Shown in pieces: positions 17,082 through 24,891 of a DNA stretch of 64,000 nucleotides. The position numbers and the translations under genes were made by a program. The notes under the pieces were generated by a model. That model did not search any database. It was given only the letters and a program-made list of their open reading frames with translations, and was not told where the DNA came from. This stretch comes from Chryseobacterium sp. SC28. GTDB lineage: Bacteria > Bacteroidota > Bacteroidia > Flavobacteriales > Weeksellaceae. The stretch lies in the NCBI RefSeq assembly GCF_003932955.1, contig NZ_QOVY01000010.1:34697-98696 (forward strand), in the 5' to 3' direction. Each line of letters begins with the position of its first letter. Positions within the stretch are counted from its first letter, which is position 1.

Positions 17082-17144
17082 ATGATGATTGAGATATAGC
17101 AAGTTCAAAATTTAGAACACCGATAATCCTTTCAGACCCGACAA
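17069..17144 (-). promoter_or_regulatory. trp antiterminator pairing
   Basis: The leader codons TTGTCGGGTCT (17144-17134) can pair with AGACTTTGACAA (17080-17069), which is the 5' arm of the terminator. The helix has 5 Watson-Crick pairs, three G-U pairs, a bulged C and 3 more pairs. The two structures exclude each other. The paired leader segment begins 12 bases after the Trp codons, where a stalled ribosome would leave it free and a ribosome at the stop codon would not. Confidence 0.7.
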
Positions 17145-17180
17145 CGAGTAAGAAAGCCACCACCAGTTATTTGTGTTCAT
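17112..17180 (-). CDS. trp operon leader peptide (three consecutive Trp codons)
   Basis: A 22-codon ORF, MNTNNWWWLS... ending ...GLSVF, lies between the trp promoter and the terminator. TGG-TGG-TGG at 17157-17165 is the expected sensor for charged tRNA-Trp. An in-frame ATG three codons upstream (17189) is an alternative start. Ribosome stalling at the Trp codons under tryptophan starvation would favour the antiterminator and allow trpE transcription. Three adjacent Trp codons in a short ORF at exactly this place are unlikely by chance. It is too small for routine gene callers. Confidence 0.87.
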   Translation of the reverse strand: MNTNNWWWLSYSLSGLKGLSVF

Positions 17181-17243
17181 TGATTTCATCGGTTGATTAA
17201 ATTCTTTTTAAAATGACAGATAGAACTGTCGTTTTGATGGTAG

Positions 17244-17274
17244 CAAATATAAAGATGATTTTGATAAATGCAAA
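17244..17274 (-). promoter_or_regulatory. trp operon promoter
   Basis: On the minus strand TTTG (17274-17271), a 19-nt spacer and TATATTTG (17251-17244) match the Bacteroidota -33/-7 consensus (TTTG, TAnnTTTG) in both sequence and spacing. Transcription would start near 17238, giving a leader of about 210 nt before trpE. Confidence 0.8.
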
Positions 17275-17316
17275 TGTTTTTTGAGTTTTTTATCAGGATT
17301 TAGTTGATTTTCCGAG

Positions 17317-17784
17317 TTACAAGAAGGGTTTCATCTCGTCTTCGATGTTGCGGCGCAGATTCATCAGTTTGATGGCATATTCCTGCATTTGAACTTCATT
17401 TTCTGTGCTTGGGATCCATTTTGGAACTTGCACAGACTTTCCATTTTCATCAACTGCTACAAAAACAATGATGCAGTGCGTTTTCTTTTCGTAGGTCTTT
17501 TCATTTATTTTTCGGGAATAGACGTCGATGGCGATGTGCATACTCGTGTTTCCAGTGTAGATCACGTGCGATTCCAGCTTCACAATTTCACCAATTTTGA
17601 TGGGTTGATAAAAACGGATGCCTCCTACATACACGGTAACGCAATAACTTGAAGACCAGGTACTTGCACACGCGTAGCCCACTTGGTCTATCCATTTCAT
17701 AACGCTTCCGCCGTGGACATTGCCGCCGAAATTGACATCTGTAGGCTCCGAAATAAATTGGAAAGTAATTGGTTTATTGTCCAT
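17317..17784 (-). CDS. Acyl-CoA thioesterase, hotdog fold (YciA/ACOT type)
   Basis: A 155-residue single hotdog-domain acyl-CoA hydrolase. The conserved VNFGGNVHGGSVMKWIDQVGYACAST block near residues 16-42 carries the catalytic Asn/Asp region, and VKLESHVIYTGNTSMHIAIDVYS is the second family strand pair. It would hydrolyse acyl-CoA, possibly to balance the beta-oxidation operon nearby. It stands alone between the trp promoter region and a TACATTTG -7 box at 17800-17807. Confidence 0.9.
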   Translation of the reverse strand: MDNKPITFQFISEPTDVNFGGNVHGGSVMKWIDQVGYACASTWSSSYCVTVYVGGIRFYQPIKIGEIVKLESHVIYTGNTSMHIAIDVYSRKINEKTYEKKTHCIIVFVAVDENGKSVQVPKWIPSTENEVQMQEYAIKLMNLRRNIEDEMKPFL

Positions 17785-18133
17785 TTTTTAAAATTTTATC
17801 AAATGTAAGGTTTTCAAATGTTTTTTGGGTATTCTGCAGCATTTCGATTTCGCGATGTCCAATTTCAAATCCCGTAGATTCTTACTAATCCCGATAATAA
17901 ATTTTATAAAAATCTAATCGATAATTGAGATTTTAGATTAAAACTCTGTAACAATTTCCGGTTCATTGCCGCTCCGAATTTCAAATGTTATAAATGCCAA
18001 TGTGGATGCTGTAAAGAAAAAAACATTGCTTTGAGCCTTAAAAATCAATGAAATGAGACAGTTACCGTGGTTGCAATAGAGGAAAAGACGACGACATACG
18101 CTCCATGTGAAAAAAAATCCGTATTTATGCAAA
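17785..18133. other. Gap of 349 bp: one promoter box, otherwise nothing recognised
   Basis: It holds a minus-strand TACATTTG (17800-17807), the probable -7 box of the thioesterase gene. I see no RNA gene, repeat or convincing short ORF in the rest. An ORF on the minus strand (17938-18132) has no recognisable protein character. Confidence 0.5.
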
Positions 18134-18496
18134 ATGAAAAAAGTATTTTATCTTAAAACTTGCGATACTTGTAGAAAAATATTGGGTCAATATGATACAA
18201 GAGATTGGGAAATGCGAGAAATCAAAATCAACCCCATCACAGAGCAGGAAGTAGAAGATATGTACAAATTAGCGGGTTCTTACGAAGCGCTTTTCAACAA
18301 AAAATCCAATCAGATCAAATTACAGGAACTAGATCCAAAAGCCCTTCAGGAAAAGGATTACAAAGAATTGCTGTTGGATCATTACACCTATTTGAAGCGC
18401 CCGGTCTTCCTCACCGAAGATGAAATTTTCATAGGCAGCGACAAAATCAATCTCGGCAAATTAAAAGAATATTTCTTATCCAAGAAAGAAAATTAA
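18134..18496 (+). CDS. ArsC/Spx-family (YffB-like) protein
   Basis: A 120-residue thioredoxin-fold protein of the arsenate reductase/Spx family. The ATG at 18134 (MKKVFYLKTCDTCRKIL) is preferred over one nine codons upstream. The N-terminal CxxC (CDTC) replaces the single Cys of classical ArsC. FNKKSNQIKL and YTYLKRPVFLTEDEIFIGSD match the family's conserved RPV segment. No ars operon is nearby, so arsenate reduction is not implied; a glutathione/thiol-dependent reductase or a regulator are alternatives. Confidence 0.82.
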   Translation: MKKVFYLKTCDTCRKILGQYDTRDWEMREIKINPITEQEVEDMYKLAGSYEALFNKKSNQIKLQELDPKALQEKDYKELLLDHYTYLKRPVFLTEDEIFIGSDKINLGKLKEYFLSKKEN

Positions 18497-18520
18497 GACA
18501 TCAAATTTGTACAATAAATC

Positions 18521-18552
18521 ATCCGGAGCGCGCATCGTTTCGGATTTTTTTT
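18521..18552 (+). terminator. Possible terminator after the ArsC-like gene
   Basis: A short stem (ATCCG / CGGAT) around a GC-rich 15-nt loop is followed by eight T. It is weak but well placed. Confidence 0.45.
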
Positions 18553-18753
18553 AGTTTAAAACCATTTTGATTTACGCAATAACTACAAAAGCCAATGTTT
18601 TTTGCGTTTTAAGAAAAGTTAAAAAAAAAACAAGATGTCCTACAAAAGTGAGTTTTTCGTAATCCCAAAGATCTCTTTTTTTAGGATTTACTTTTGTGAC
18701 TTTTGTGGTTTAACGATTTTTCCAACACAGAAAATTAATTGTAATTTCACACA

Positions 18754-19964
18754 ATGAAACGTTCCGGAACTGCAGATCTCCCGCTACATTATGGCCACGT
18801 TCCGGCTTGGCTTTATGAGCGTATGTCGAAACTCGGGCTCGCCATCGTGGAAGTGATTCTGACCGATTATGGCAAGATGAAGTTCTGAGAAGACTGGCAG
18901 ACCCGTTTTGGTTCCAAAGTTTTGGTGCGGTGATGGGGATGGATTGGCATTCCTCCGGCATCACGACTTCTGTGATGGGTGCTTTGAAACGTGCCATCAA
19001 TCCGAATTCTAAATCGCTCGGAATCTACATTGCCGGCGGAAAAGGAAAATTTTCTAAAGAAACGCCCAGCGAGCTTCTGAAAATTGCAGATTCCACGGGA
19101 CTTGACGGCACGGAACTCGTCCGATGCAGTAAACTTTCTGCGAAAGTTGATAACACGGCTATCCAAGATGGTTATCAGCTTTATCTTCATAATTTTATTT
19201 TGTCCGACGAAGGAAATTGGGCGGTTGTTCAGCAAGGGATGCACGATTCCGATGGCACGGCGAGGCGTTATCATTGGCTTTCTGAGAATGTGAGTTCTTT
19301 TGTGAATGAGCCTCATACCGGGATTTCAGGTGTGAATCGTGGAAATATTCTCAATCTGACTTCTTCCCAAGCAGAACAAAGCAGAAACGGCATTGTTGAC
19401 ATCACAAAAACCGATTCCGACAAATGGATGCAGGATTTCCAAAGGTTGATTTTGCCGGCGCATCACGAGGTTTTGGCCAACGATGTGGATATGAAAAAAC
19501 TGGGGAATATTCTTTGGTTGGCGAGAGAAAATCAGCCCGAGAATTTTGAGGAATTGCTGATGCTGAAAGGCGTTGGTCCCAGAACGATGCAGTCTTTGGC
19601 GCTTGTAAGTGAAGTGATTCACGGTGCGCCCTCCCGATTTGCAGACCCTGCGCGATATTCTTTTGCACACGGCGGGAAAGACGGACATCCGTTTCCTGTG
19701 CCTACAAAAACCTACGACGAAACCATTGCTATCCTAAGAACCGGCATCGAGAAATCTAAGTTGGGAAATATGGATAAGAGCCAAGCCATCAAAAAACTTC
19801 ACGAGATCGCGTTGAGAACAGAAGCGGACTTTACGCCGGATTTTAATCTTGAAAAAGTGATAGAAGAGGAGCGACAAAACTCTTGGCAATACGGCGGAAA
19901 AACAGTTTTTGGTGATGCGAAGCCGCTGAAACCAAATGGTGGGATACAGTTGAGTTTGTTTTGA
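18754..19964 (+). pseudogene. DUF763 family gene with a 1-base deletion
   Basis: The ATG at 18754 begins MKRSGTADLPLHYGHVPAWL, the typical DUF763 N-terminus. The frame runs to TDYGKMKF and a stop at 18886-18888. In the next frame the protein continues as RRLADPFWFQSFGAVMGMDWHSSG and goes on to 19964. Adding one base near 18873-18876 (restoring a GKDEVLRRLADP reading) joins the two parts into about 404 residues, the normal family length. The second part includes a helix-hairpin-helix-like LMLKGVGPRTMQSLA and the block YSFAHGGKDGHPFPV. DUF763 proteins have no established function. It is either a recent pseudogene or a base-call error. Confidence 0.85.
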
Positions 19965-19989
19965 TTAATTAGTTTGAAATTGAATAATT

Positions 19990-20979
19990 ATGGAAAAATA
20001 TTTACTTAAGATTGATAAATTGATAATGACTGGTTTTATTGACCAAACTGAGATTTTTACTGATTTTGAATTCTCAGATTATTTCTCTGATTTTGAGTAT
20101 ATATACAATGAACTTTTTAAAATTTTTGAGTTCGAAGCTAATAAATATTCTTTAATAAATTTTTATCTAATTTATAAAAATGCCTTTAATAATAATGCTT
20201 ATGCTGGATTTAATAAAAACACATATATAATAAAATTCACATCGGGATTAGTTGTCAATGTAGTCAATAGGACATTAAAAAATGATGAATTAATAGAATA
20301 CAATAAAAGACACGAAAAATTTTCAAAATATCTTGATATTCCAGTTGAAAGATTAATTTATCAATTCTGCTTTTTATTTACATTTTATCACGAGTTTGCA
20401 CATCTATTACAATTCACAAAAAGTGATAAATTTTACGAATTAGATGAAGAATCAGTTTTAAATACATATGAAAAAGAAAAACATTATCAAGAGATTGACG
20501 CTGATACATTTAGTTCGATTCAATTAGCAAGACATATTAGTCAATATTGTAGACAGCATTTTAGTGACTCTATGTTGGAGATTTCTGTGGAATATTTTAC
20601 TCAAATAATTTGTTCAAACTTGTACTATTATATTTCAAATTTTGAACATAGTGAGAGCGAAATTTATTACTATGAAAGAAAACACCCACATCCTTTTATC
20701 AGAATAGTTAATATATTAAATACTATAAATAGTTATCTTAAAATCGATATTAATCTAGTCGATAAAAATGTAAAACCAAAAAACCAATTATTACCAATAT
20801 TTTCAGAAATAGAAGCCTTAAAATTGAATCAAGTTTATTCAAATTACAATTTTATAAATTATAAATTTGAATTACCAGCAAACATTGAAAAAATTGTAGA
20901 ATATTTGAATAATATTAAATCATATAAATCTCAAAATTTTAATTCTGCGTTGGAAATTTATAACAAAAATATTATTTAG
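19990..20979 (+). CDS. Putative soluble zinc metallopeptidase, M48/Lit (U49)-like
   Basis: A 329-residue protein of no family I can name firmly. It has a zincin HExxH at residues 134-138 (HEFAH), preceded by an aromatic-rich helix. An acidic ExDAD follows at 168-172 in a helix (EIDADTFSSIQLARHI), and an HPHPFIRI segment lies at 232-239. The order HExxH, ExxAD, HPxxxxRI is seen in M48 peptidases and in the phage-exclusion protease Lit of E. coli. No signal peptide or membrane helix is visible. Base composition is much more AT-rich than its neighbours, which suggests recent transfer. It lies between a damaged DUF763 gene and the fad operon and ends at a strong terminator. Confidence 0.6.
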   Translation: MEKYLLKIDKLIMTGFIDQTEIFTDFEFSDYFSDFEYIYNELFKIFEFEANKYSLINFYLIYKNAFNNNAYAGFNKNTYIIKFTSGLVVNVVNRTLKNDELIEYNKRHEKFSKYLDIPVERLIYQFCFLFTFYHEFAHLLQFTKSDKFYELDEESVLNTYEKEKHYQEIDADTFSSIQLARHISQYCRQHFSDSMLEISVEYFTQIICSNLYYYISNFEHSESEIYYYERKHPHPFIRIVNILNTINSYLKIDINLVDKNVKPKNQLLPIFSEIEALKLNQVYSNYNFINYKFELPANIEKIVEYLNNIKSYKSQNFNSALEIYNKNII

Positions 20980-20985
20980 CATCAA

Positions 20986-21016
20986 AAAACGCCTCAGAAA
21001 TTTCTTAGGCGTTTTC
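20986..21016. terminator. Bidirectional intrinsic terminator
   Basis: Arms AAAACGCCTcAGAAA and TTTCTtAGGCGTTTT are complementary over 15 bases with one mismatch. It separates the HExxH gene from the convergent end of the fad operon. Confidence 0.88.
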
Positions 21017-21036
21017 GGTTATTTTAAATTGATAAT

Positions 21037-22824
21037 TTAGTAAGACCCTTTCCCAATAAAATGAGCGGCAACTTTTTCTGTCAAGGCAATCGGATTTGGC
21101 GTGTTGACGTACTTTGTAAAACGTCTAAGTCCTGCCAGCATCATTCTTTGTTCGTCGCCTTCGGAGAAAGATACGATGCCTTCTTTGGCGCTGGTTGAGA
21201 CGATTTCCACCGCTTTATAAAGATTCAGTCTTGCCATCGCAGCTTCCACAGAGTCGGTATCGAAATGTTTCTCAGCTCTCAGGATGGCCGATTCTGCCAT
21301 ATAAATTTGGTTGAGGATTTCGGAAGCATTCAGAAGCAGATGTTGTTGCTGCTCGATTTCCGTCATATATTTTTGAAGGGCAGATCCGGAAACCATCAGG
21401 AATACTTTTTTCAGATTTTTGATGACTTCTTTTTCCTCAGACATATATTCTGAATAATCCGGAAGGTCGAAAGAAGGTATTCCCATCAATTCTTTAGCTA
21501 CATTTTTTGCAGGCGTCAAAAGGTCGATTTTGCCTTGCATTGCCCGTTTGATGAGCATTCCCACGGCAAGAAGTCGGTTGATTTCGTTAGTTCCCTCGTA
21601 GATTCTGGATATTCTGGAATCTCTCCAGGCAGCCTCCATCGGCGTATCTTCGGAGAAGCCCATTCCGCCAAAGATTTGGATGCCCTCGTCTGCGGTGTGC
21701 TGCGCCAAATCGGAAACGTAAACTTTCAGGATAGAACATTCTACCGCAAATTCCTCCACACCTTTCAGCTCTGCTTGCTCGTGCTGCATTCCTCCTGAAA
21801 CGAATTCCTCAATTTTGTTTTCGATATCTTTTGCGCCTCGGTAGGTGCCTGCTTCGCTCACGAAAATGCCGGTTGCCATCTCCGCCAGCTTCTTGCGAAT
21901 GGCTCCGAACGTGTTGATAGAAACGCCAAATTGCTTCCTCTCTGCCGCATAATTCAAAGAATGGTTAAAGATTCTTCTTTGTGCATCAAGACAAGCGGCT
22001 GCCAGCTTGATTCGGCCAACATTCAGTGCATTCAGCGCAATTTTGAAACCGTTATTTCTTTCGCCTAAAAGATTCTCTACCGGAACTTTCAGATCATTGA
22101 AGAAAACCTGACGGGTAGAAGATGCGCGAATGCCCAATTTGTGTTCTTCCTCGCCGAAGGTCAAACTATCCGGATTTTCCAGCTCCGAACGGTTGATGAC
22201 AAAACCGGTGATGTTTTTGTCGTCGTCTATCTTGGCAAAAAAAGTGAAAGTGTCTGCAAAACCGGCGTTGGAGATCCACATTTTCTGTCCGTTGATGATG
22301 TAATGCTTGCCATCGTCCGACAATCTGGCTTTTGTTTTTCCGCTGTTGGCATCAGATCCTGCTTCGGGCTCTGTCAAACAATAAGAACCGAATTTGTTTC
22401 CTACAGCCAAGTCCGGGAGGTATTTGTTTTTCAAGTATTCGGTACCGTAAAGCAAGATGGGCAAAGTACCGATTCCGGTATGGGCGCCGTAAGCAGTTGC
22501 TAAAGAACCCGTTGCACCGGACAGATAATCGCAAGCCAGCGTGGTAGAGACGAAGCTCATTCCCAGTCCGCCATATGCTTCCGGAACGGCGAGACCTAAG
22601 AATCCCATTTCTCCGATTTTCCGCATCACTTCTTCCGTGTAAGCATAGTCTTTTTTCTCAAATCTTTCCTTGTTGGGAACGACTTCTTTATCGATGAATT
22701 CTTTTGCAGAATCCCGTAGCATTTTTTGTTCTTCAGAAAGTTCTTCGATGCTGAAGATGTCTTGGGCAGTGATATCTTTTACGAGAAATTCGCCGCCGTT
22801 CAGTGTTTTGGTTTCGGTACTCAT
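21037..22824 (-). CDS. Acyl-CoA dehydrogenase
   Basis: An FAD-dependent acyl-CoA dehydrogenase of 595 residues, longer than the 380-residue classical form, with a C-terminal extension of about 170 residues like very-long-chain or FadE-type enzymes of Bacteroidota. Motifs are YCLTEPEAGSDANSGKTKA (FAD/substrate), WISNAGFADTF, RKQFGVSINTFGAIRKKLAEMA, QIFGGMGF and the catalytic glutamate in RIYEGTNEINRLL near residue 420. It performs the first step of beta-oxidation and is the last gene of the operon with thiolase and the multifunctional enzyme. An S23-type gene sits just upstream. Confidence 0.93.
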   Translation of the reverse strand: MSTETKTLNGGEFLVKDITAQDIFSIEELSEEQKMLRDSAKEFIDKEVVPNKERFEKKDYAYTEEVMRKIGEMGFLGLAVPEAYGGLGMSFVSTTLACDYLSGATGSLATAYGAHTGIGTLPILLYGTEYLKNKYLPDLAVGNKFGSYCLTEPEAGSDANSGKTKARLSDDGKHYIINGQKMWISNAGFADTFTFFAKIDDDKNITGFVINRSELENPDSLTFGEEEHKLGIRASSTRQVFFNDLKVPVENLLGERNNGFKIALNALNVGRIKLAAACLDAQRRIFNHSLNYAAERKQFGVSINTFGAIRKKLAEMATGIFVSEAGTYRGAKDIENKIEEFVSGGMQHEQAELKGVEEFAVECSILKVYVSDLAQHTADEGIQIFGGMGFSEDTPMEAAWRDSRISRIYEGTNEINRLLAVGMLIKRAMQGKIDLLTPAKNVAKELMGIPSFDLPDYSEYMSEEKEVIKNLKKVFLMVSGSALQKYMTEIEQQQHLLLNASEILNQIYMAESAILRAEKHFDTDSVEAAMARLNLYKAVEIVSTSAKEGIVSFSEGDEQRMMLAGLRRFTKYVNTPNPIALTEKVAAHFIGKGSY

Positions 22825-22846
22825 TTATAATATTTTTTTTGATTGA

Positions 22847-22874
22847 AGAATAAAGAGAAAAGATTAAAGACTTA
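22847..22874. repeat. Left heptamer arm of S23 element C
   Basis: AGAATAA, AGAGAAA, AGATTAA, AGACTTA in exact 7-bp phase. Seventeen bases (22847-22863) are a perfect inverted match to the right arm. The stop codon of the gene (22872-22874) is in the last unit. Confidence 0.88.
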
Positions 22875-23228
22875 CCAATGCAATGTTTTTTGGAAGCCTG
22901 AAATCATTCTCTGTAATTCGGTGATTTTATTTTCTATTAATTCAAATTTCGATTGTTCGATATAATCTCTTCTTGAAGAAATTATTATCTGCGTTTGTAA
23001 TTCATAAAGAGAGCCCAAACTGATTTCTAAAAATCTATTAAAGTCCTTTTGTGAAGTTCTGCTTGAACCTTCTGCAATATTGGAAGCAACCGAAATTGTA
23101 CATCTTCTTATTTGAGATTTCAAACCGAATTCTTCATTTTTAGGAAAACTTTCTGTAATTGCATAAATTTCATCTGCTAATTCGAGGGATAATTTCCAAA
23201 CATTCAGATTCTTAAAGTTATGTTTCAT
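22872..23228 (-). CDS. S23/IVP-type four-helix-bundle protein (element C)
   Basis: A 118-residue protein of the 23S-rRNA intervening-sequence family. NLNVWKLSLELADEIYAIT, SFPKNEEFGLKSQIRRCTISVASNIAEGSSRTSQKDF and SLGSLYELQTQIIISSRRDYI match its relatives at 15201 and 24491. It lies between the thiolase and acyl-CoA dehydrogenase genes in operon orientation. It is bracketed by AGANNNN-type heptamer arms, with its stop inside the left arm and its start 6 bp from the right arm. Function is unknown. Confidence 0.92.
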   Translation of the reverse strand: MKHNFKNLNVWKLSLELADEIYAITESFPKNEEFGLKSQIRRCTISVASNIAEGSSRTSQKDFNRFLEISLGSLYELQTQIIISSRRDYIEQSKFELIENKITELQRMISGFQKTLHW

Positions 23229-23233
23229 TAATA

Positions 23234-23261
23234 AAAGTCTTTTCTCTTTATTCTTTTTTCT
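23234..23261. repeat. Right heptamer arm of S23 element C
   Basis: Read on the minus strand: AGAAAAA, AGAATAA, AGAGAAA, AGACTTT, in phase. It is the inverted partner of 22847-22874. Confidence 0.88.
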
Positions 23262-23267
23262 CCTTGT

Positions 23268-24443
23268 CTATAGCAACTCAAACACACTCGCCGCTCCCTG
23301 ACCTGTTCCCACGCACATTGTCACGACGCCGTATTTGCTGTTTCTGCGTTTCATTTCGTCGAGAAGTTGGACGGTTAATTTTGTGCCGGTGCAGCCAAGT
23401 GGATGCCCAAGTGCGATGGCGCCGCCGTTCACGTTCACGATGTCCGGATTCAATCCTAATTCTCGTACGATAGCTACAGATTGAGAAGCAAAAGCTTCAT
23501 TCAATTCAAACAAATCGATGTCGGATTGTTTGAGCCCAGCTTGTTCCAACGCTTTTGGAATGGCGTACATCGGTCCGATTCCCATAATTCTTGGCGGAAC
23601 GCCAACGGTGGAATAGGAGACCAGCCGCGCTACCGGTGTCAGGTTTAATTCTTTTACCATTTTTTCGGACATTATCATCGTAAAAGCAGCGCCGTCGGAA
23701 GTTTGAGAAGAATTTCCTGCCGTCACAGAGCCATTGGCTGCAAACACAGGCCGCAATTTCGCCAAAGCTTCCAAGGAAGTATCCGCTCTTGGGCCTTCAT
23801 CTTGCTCAAACGCATATTCCTTGGTCTGCACTTTTTCCTTGTCGTCCAGGAAATTATATTTTACATCAATTGGAACAATCTGACGCTCAAATTTTCCTTC
23901 TTTAATGGCTTTAATGGCTTTTTGATGAGAGTTGAAGGAGAACTGATCTTGCTCCTCTCGGCTGACTTTGAATTCGTTGGCTACGGCTTCTGCCGTCAGT
24001 CCCATTCCCCAATAATAATCGGGATGTTTCTTTGCCAAATCGGTGTCAGGAATTGGTTTGTAGCCGCCCATTGGGATGTACGACATACTTTCTGCACCAC
24101 CAGCGATGATGCATTCTGCCATTCCGGCTTTGATTTTCGCTGATGCAATCGCAATCGATTCCGATCCTGATGCGCAATATCTGTTTACCGTCACGCCCGG
24201 CACTTTGTCGGTGTCCAATCCCATTAATGAAATCAGCCTTGCGACGTTGAGTCCTTGTTCTGCCTCCGGCATCGCGCAACCGACAATCAAATCGTCGATG
24301 CGGGCGGGGTCTAGGTTTGGAACATCTTTCATCAGACGTTCTATCACAGTTGCCGCCATATCATCGGGGCGGGTAAAACGCAAAGAACCTTTCGGCGCTT
24401 TGCCCACTGCTGTTCTGTATCCTGTTACTATGTATGCTTCCAT
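23268..24443 (-). CDS. fadA: Acetyl-CoA acyltransferase (3-ketoacyl-CoA thiolase)
   Basis: A 391-residue thiolase performing the last step of beta-oxidation. The nucleophile Cys is in VNRYCASGSESIA near residue 90. The His of ELNEAFASQ and GGAIALGHPLGCTGTK and the second Cys in MCVGTGQGAAS complete the active site. It follows the multifunctional enzyme gene but is separated from it by S23 element D. The operon context supports a degradative, not acetoacetyl-CoA-forming, role. Confidence 0.95.
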   Translation of the reverse strand: MEAYIVTGYRTAVGKAPKGSLRFTRPDDMAATVIERLMKDVPNLDPARIDDLIVGCAMPEAEQGLNVARLISLMGLDTDKVPGVTVNRYCASGSESIAIASAKIKAGMAECIIAGGAESMSYIPMGGYKPIPDTDLAKKHPDYYWGMGLTAEAVANEFKVSREEQDQFSFNSHQKAIKAIKEGKFERQIVPIDVKYNFLDDKEKVQTKEYAFEQDEGPRADTSLEALAKLRPVFAANGSVTAGNSSQTSDGAAFTMIMSEKMVKELNLTPVARLVSYSTVGVPPRIMGIGPMYAIPKALEQAGLKQSDIDLFELNEAFASQSVAIVRELGLNPDIVNVNGGAIALGHPLGCTGTKLTVQLLDEMKRRNSKYGVVTMCVGTGQGAASVFELL

Positions 24444-24461
24444 TTTTATTTTGTTGTATTT

Positions 24462-24489
24462 AGGTATTAATGTAAAATGTATTTACGAT
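24462..24489. repeat. Left heptamer arm of S23 element D
   Basis: AGGTATT, AATGTAA, AATGTAT, TTACGAT in phase. Compared with the right arm it has one extra 7-bp unit between two matching blocks. Confidence 0.8.
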
Positions 24490-24490
24490 T

Positions 24491-24853
24491 TTAAAATGTT
24501 TGAGTATTAAAATTCTGCTTCAATTTTGCTAACATATTTTGTATGTGTTTGATTTCGGAGTAAATGATATTAAAATCATCATTTTTAAAGAATTGCAAAT
24601 CTTTAGCAATTAATATTTGGGTTTCAAATTCGAATGATGAGCCTAATGCAATATTCAGAAAATGAGAAAATTGAGCATTTGTATCACGACCAGCACCTTC
24701 AGCAAAATTAGACGGAATTGAAATTACACTTCTTCTTGCCTGAGAAGTCAATCCGAACAATTCTTCTTGTGGAAAATTATTAGAAGACAAGTAAAAGGTT
24801 TTACAAAGTTTCATCGATTTTGTCCAAACTTCTAAATCTCTAAAATTGTGCAT
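24491..24853 (-). CDS. S23/IVP-type four-helix-bundle protein (element D)
   Basis: A 120-residue member of the same family: NFRDLEVWTKSMKLCKTFYL, NFPQEELFGLTSQARRSVISIPSNFAEGAGRD and ALGSSFEFETQILIAKDL. It lies between the multifunctional enzyme gene and the thiolase gene. Its ATG directly abuts the right arm, so that the arm's ACG and the start codon share bases (ACGATG). Function is unknown. Confidence 0.92.
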   Translation of the reverse strand: MHNFRDLEVWTKSMKLCKTFYLSSNNFPQEELFGLTSQARRSVISIPSNFAEGAGRDTNAQFSHFLNIALGSSFEFETQILIAKDLQFFKNDDFNIIYSEIKHIQNMLAKLKQNFNTQTF

Positions 24854-24885
24854 CGTTAATACATTAATACTTTTTACATTTTACA
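24851..24885. repeat. Right heptamer arm of S23 element D
   Basis: Read on the minus strand: TTGTAAA, ATGTAAA, AAGTATT, AATGTAT, TAACGAT. The block GTATTAATGTA is identical to the left arm in inverted orientation. Confidence 0.8.
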
Positions 24886-24891
24886 AAACAT

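Noticed and set aside
17025..17108. N-terminal extension of TrpE (start at 17108)
   Set aside because: It would translate through the attenuator hairpin and T-run and adds residues not found in TrpE.
17938..18132. Small minus-strand ORF between the thioesterase and ArsC-like genes
   Set aside because: No recognisable protein character, no promoter box and no conserved segment.
23264..23473. Plus-strand ORF over the 3' end of the thiolase gene
   Set aside because: Arg-rich antisense shadow of a conserved gene.
14109..24885. A diversity-generating retroelement (because Avd is homologous to S23 proteins)
   Set aside because: No reverse transcriptase, template repeat or variable C-type lectin gene is present in the window.
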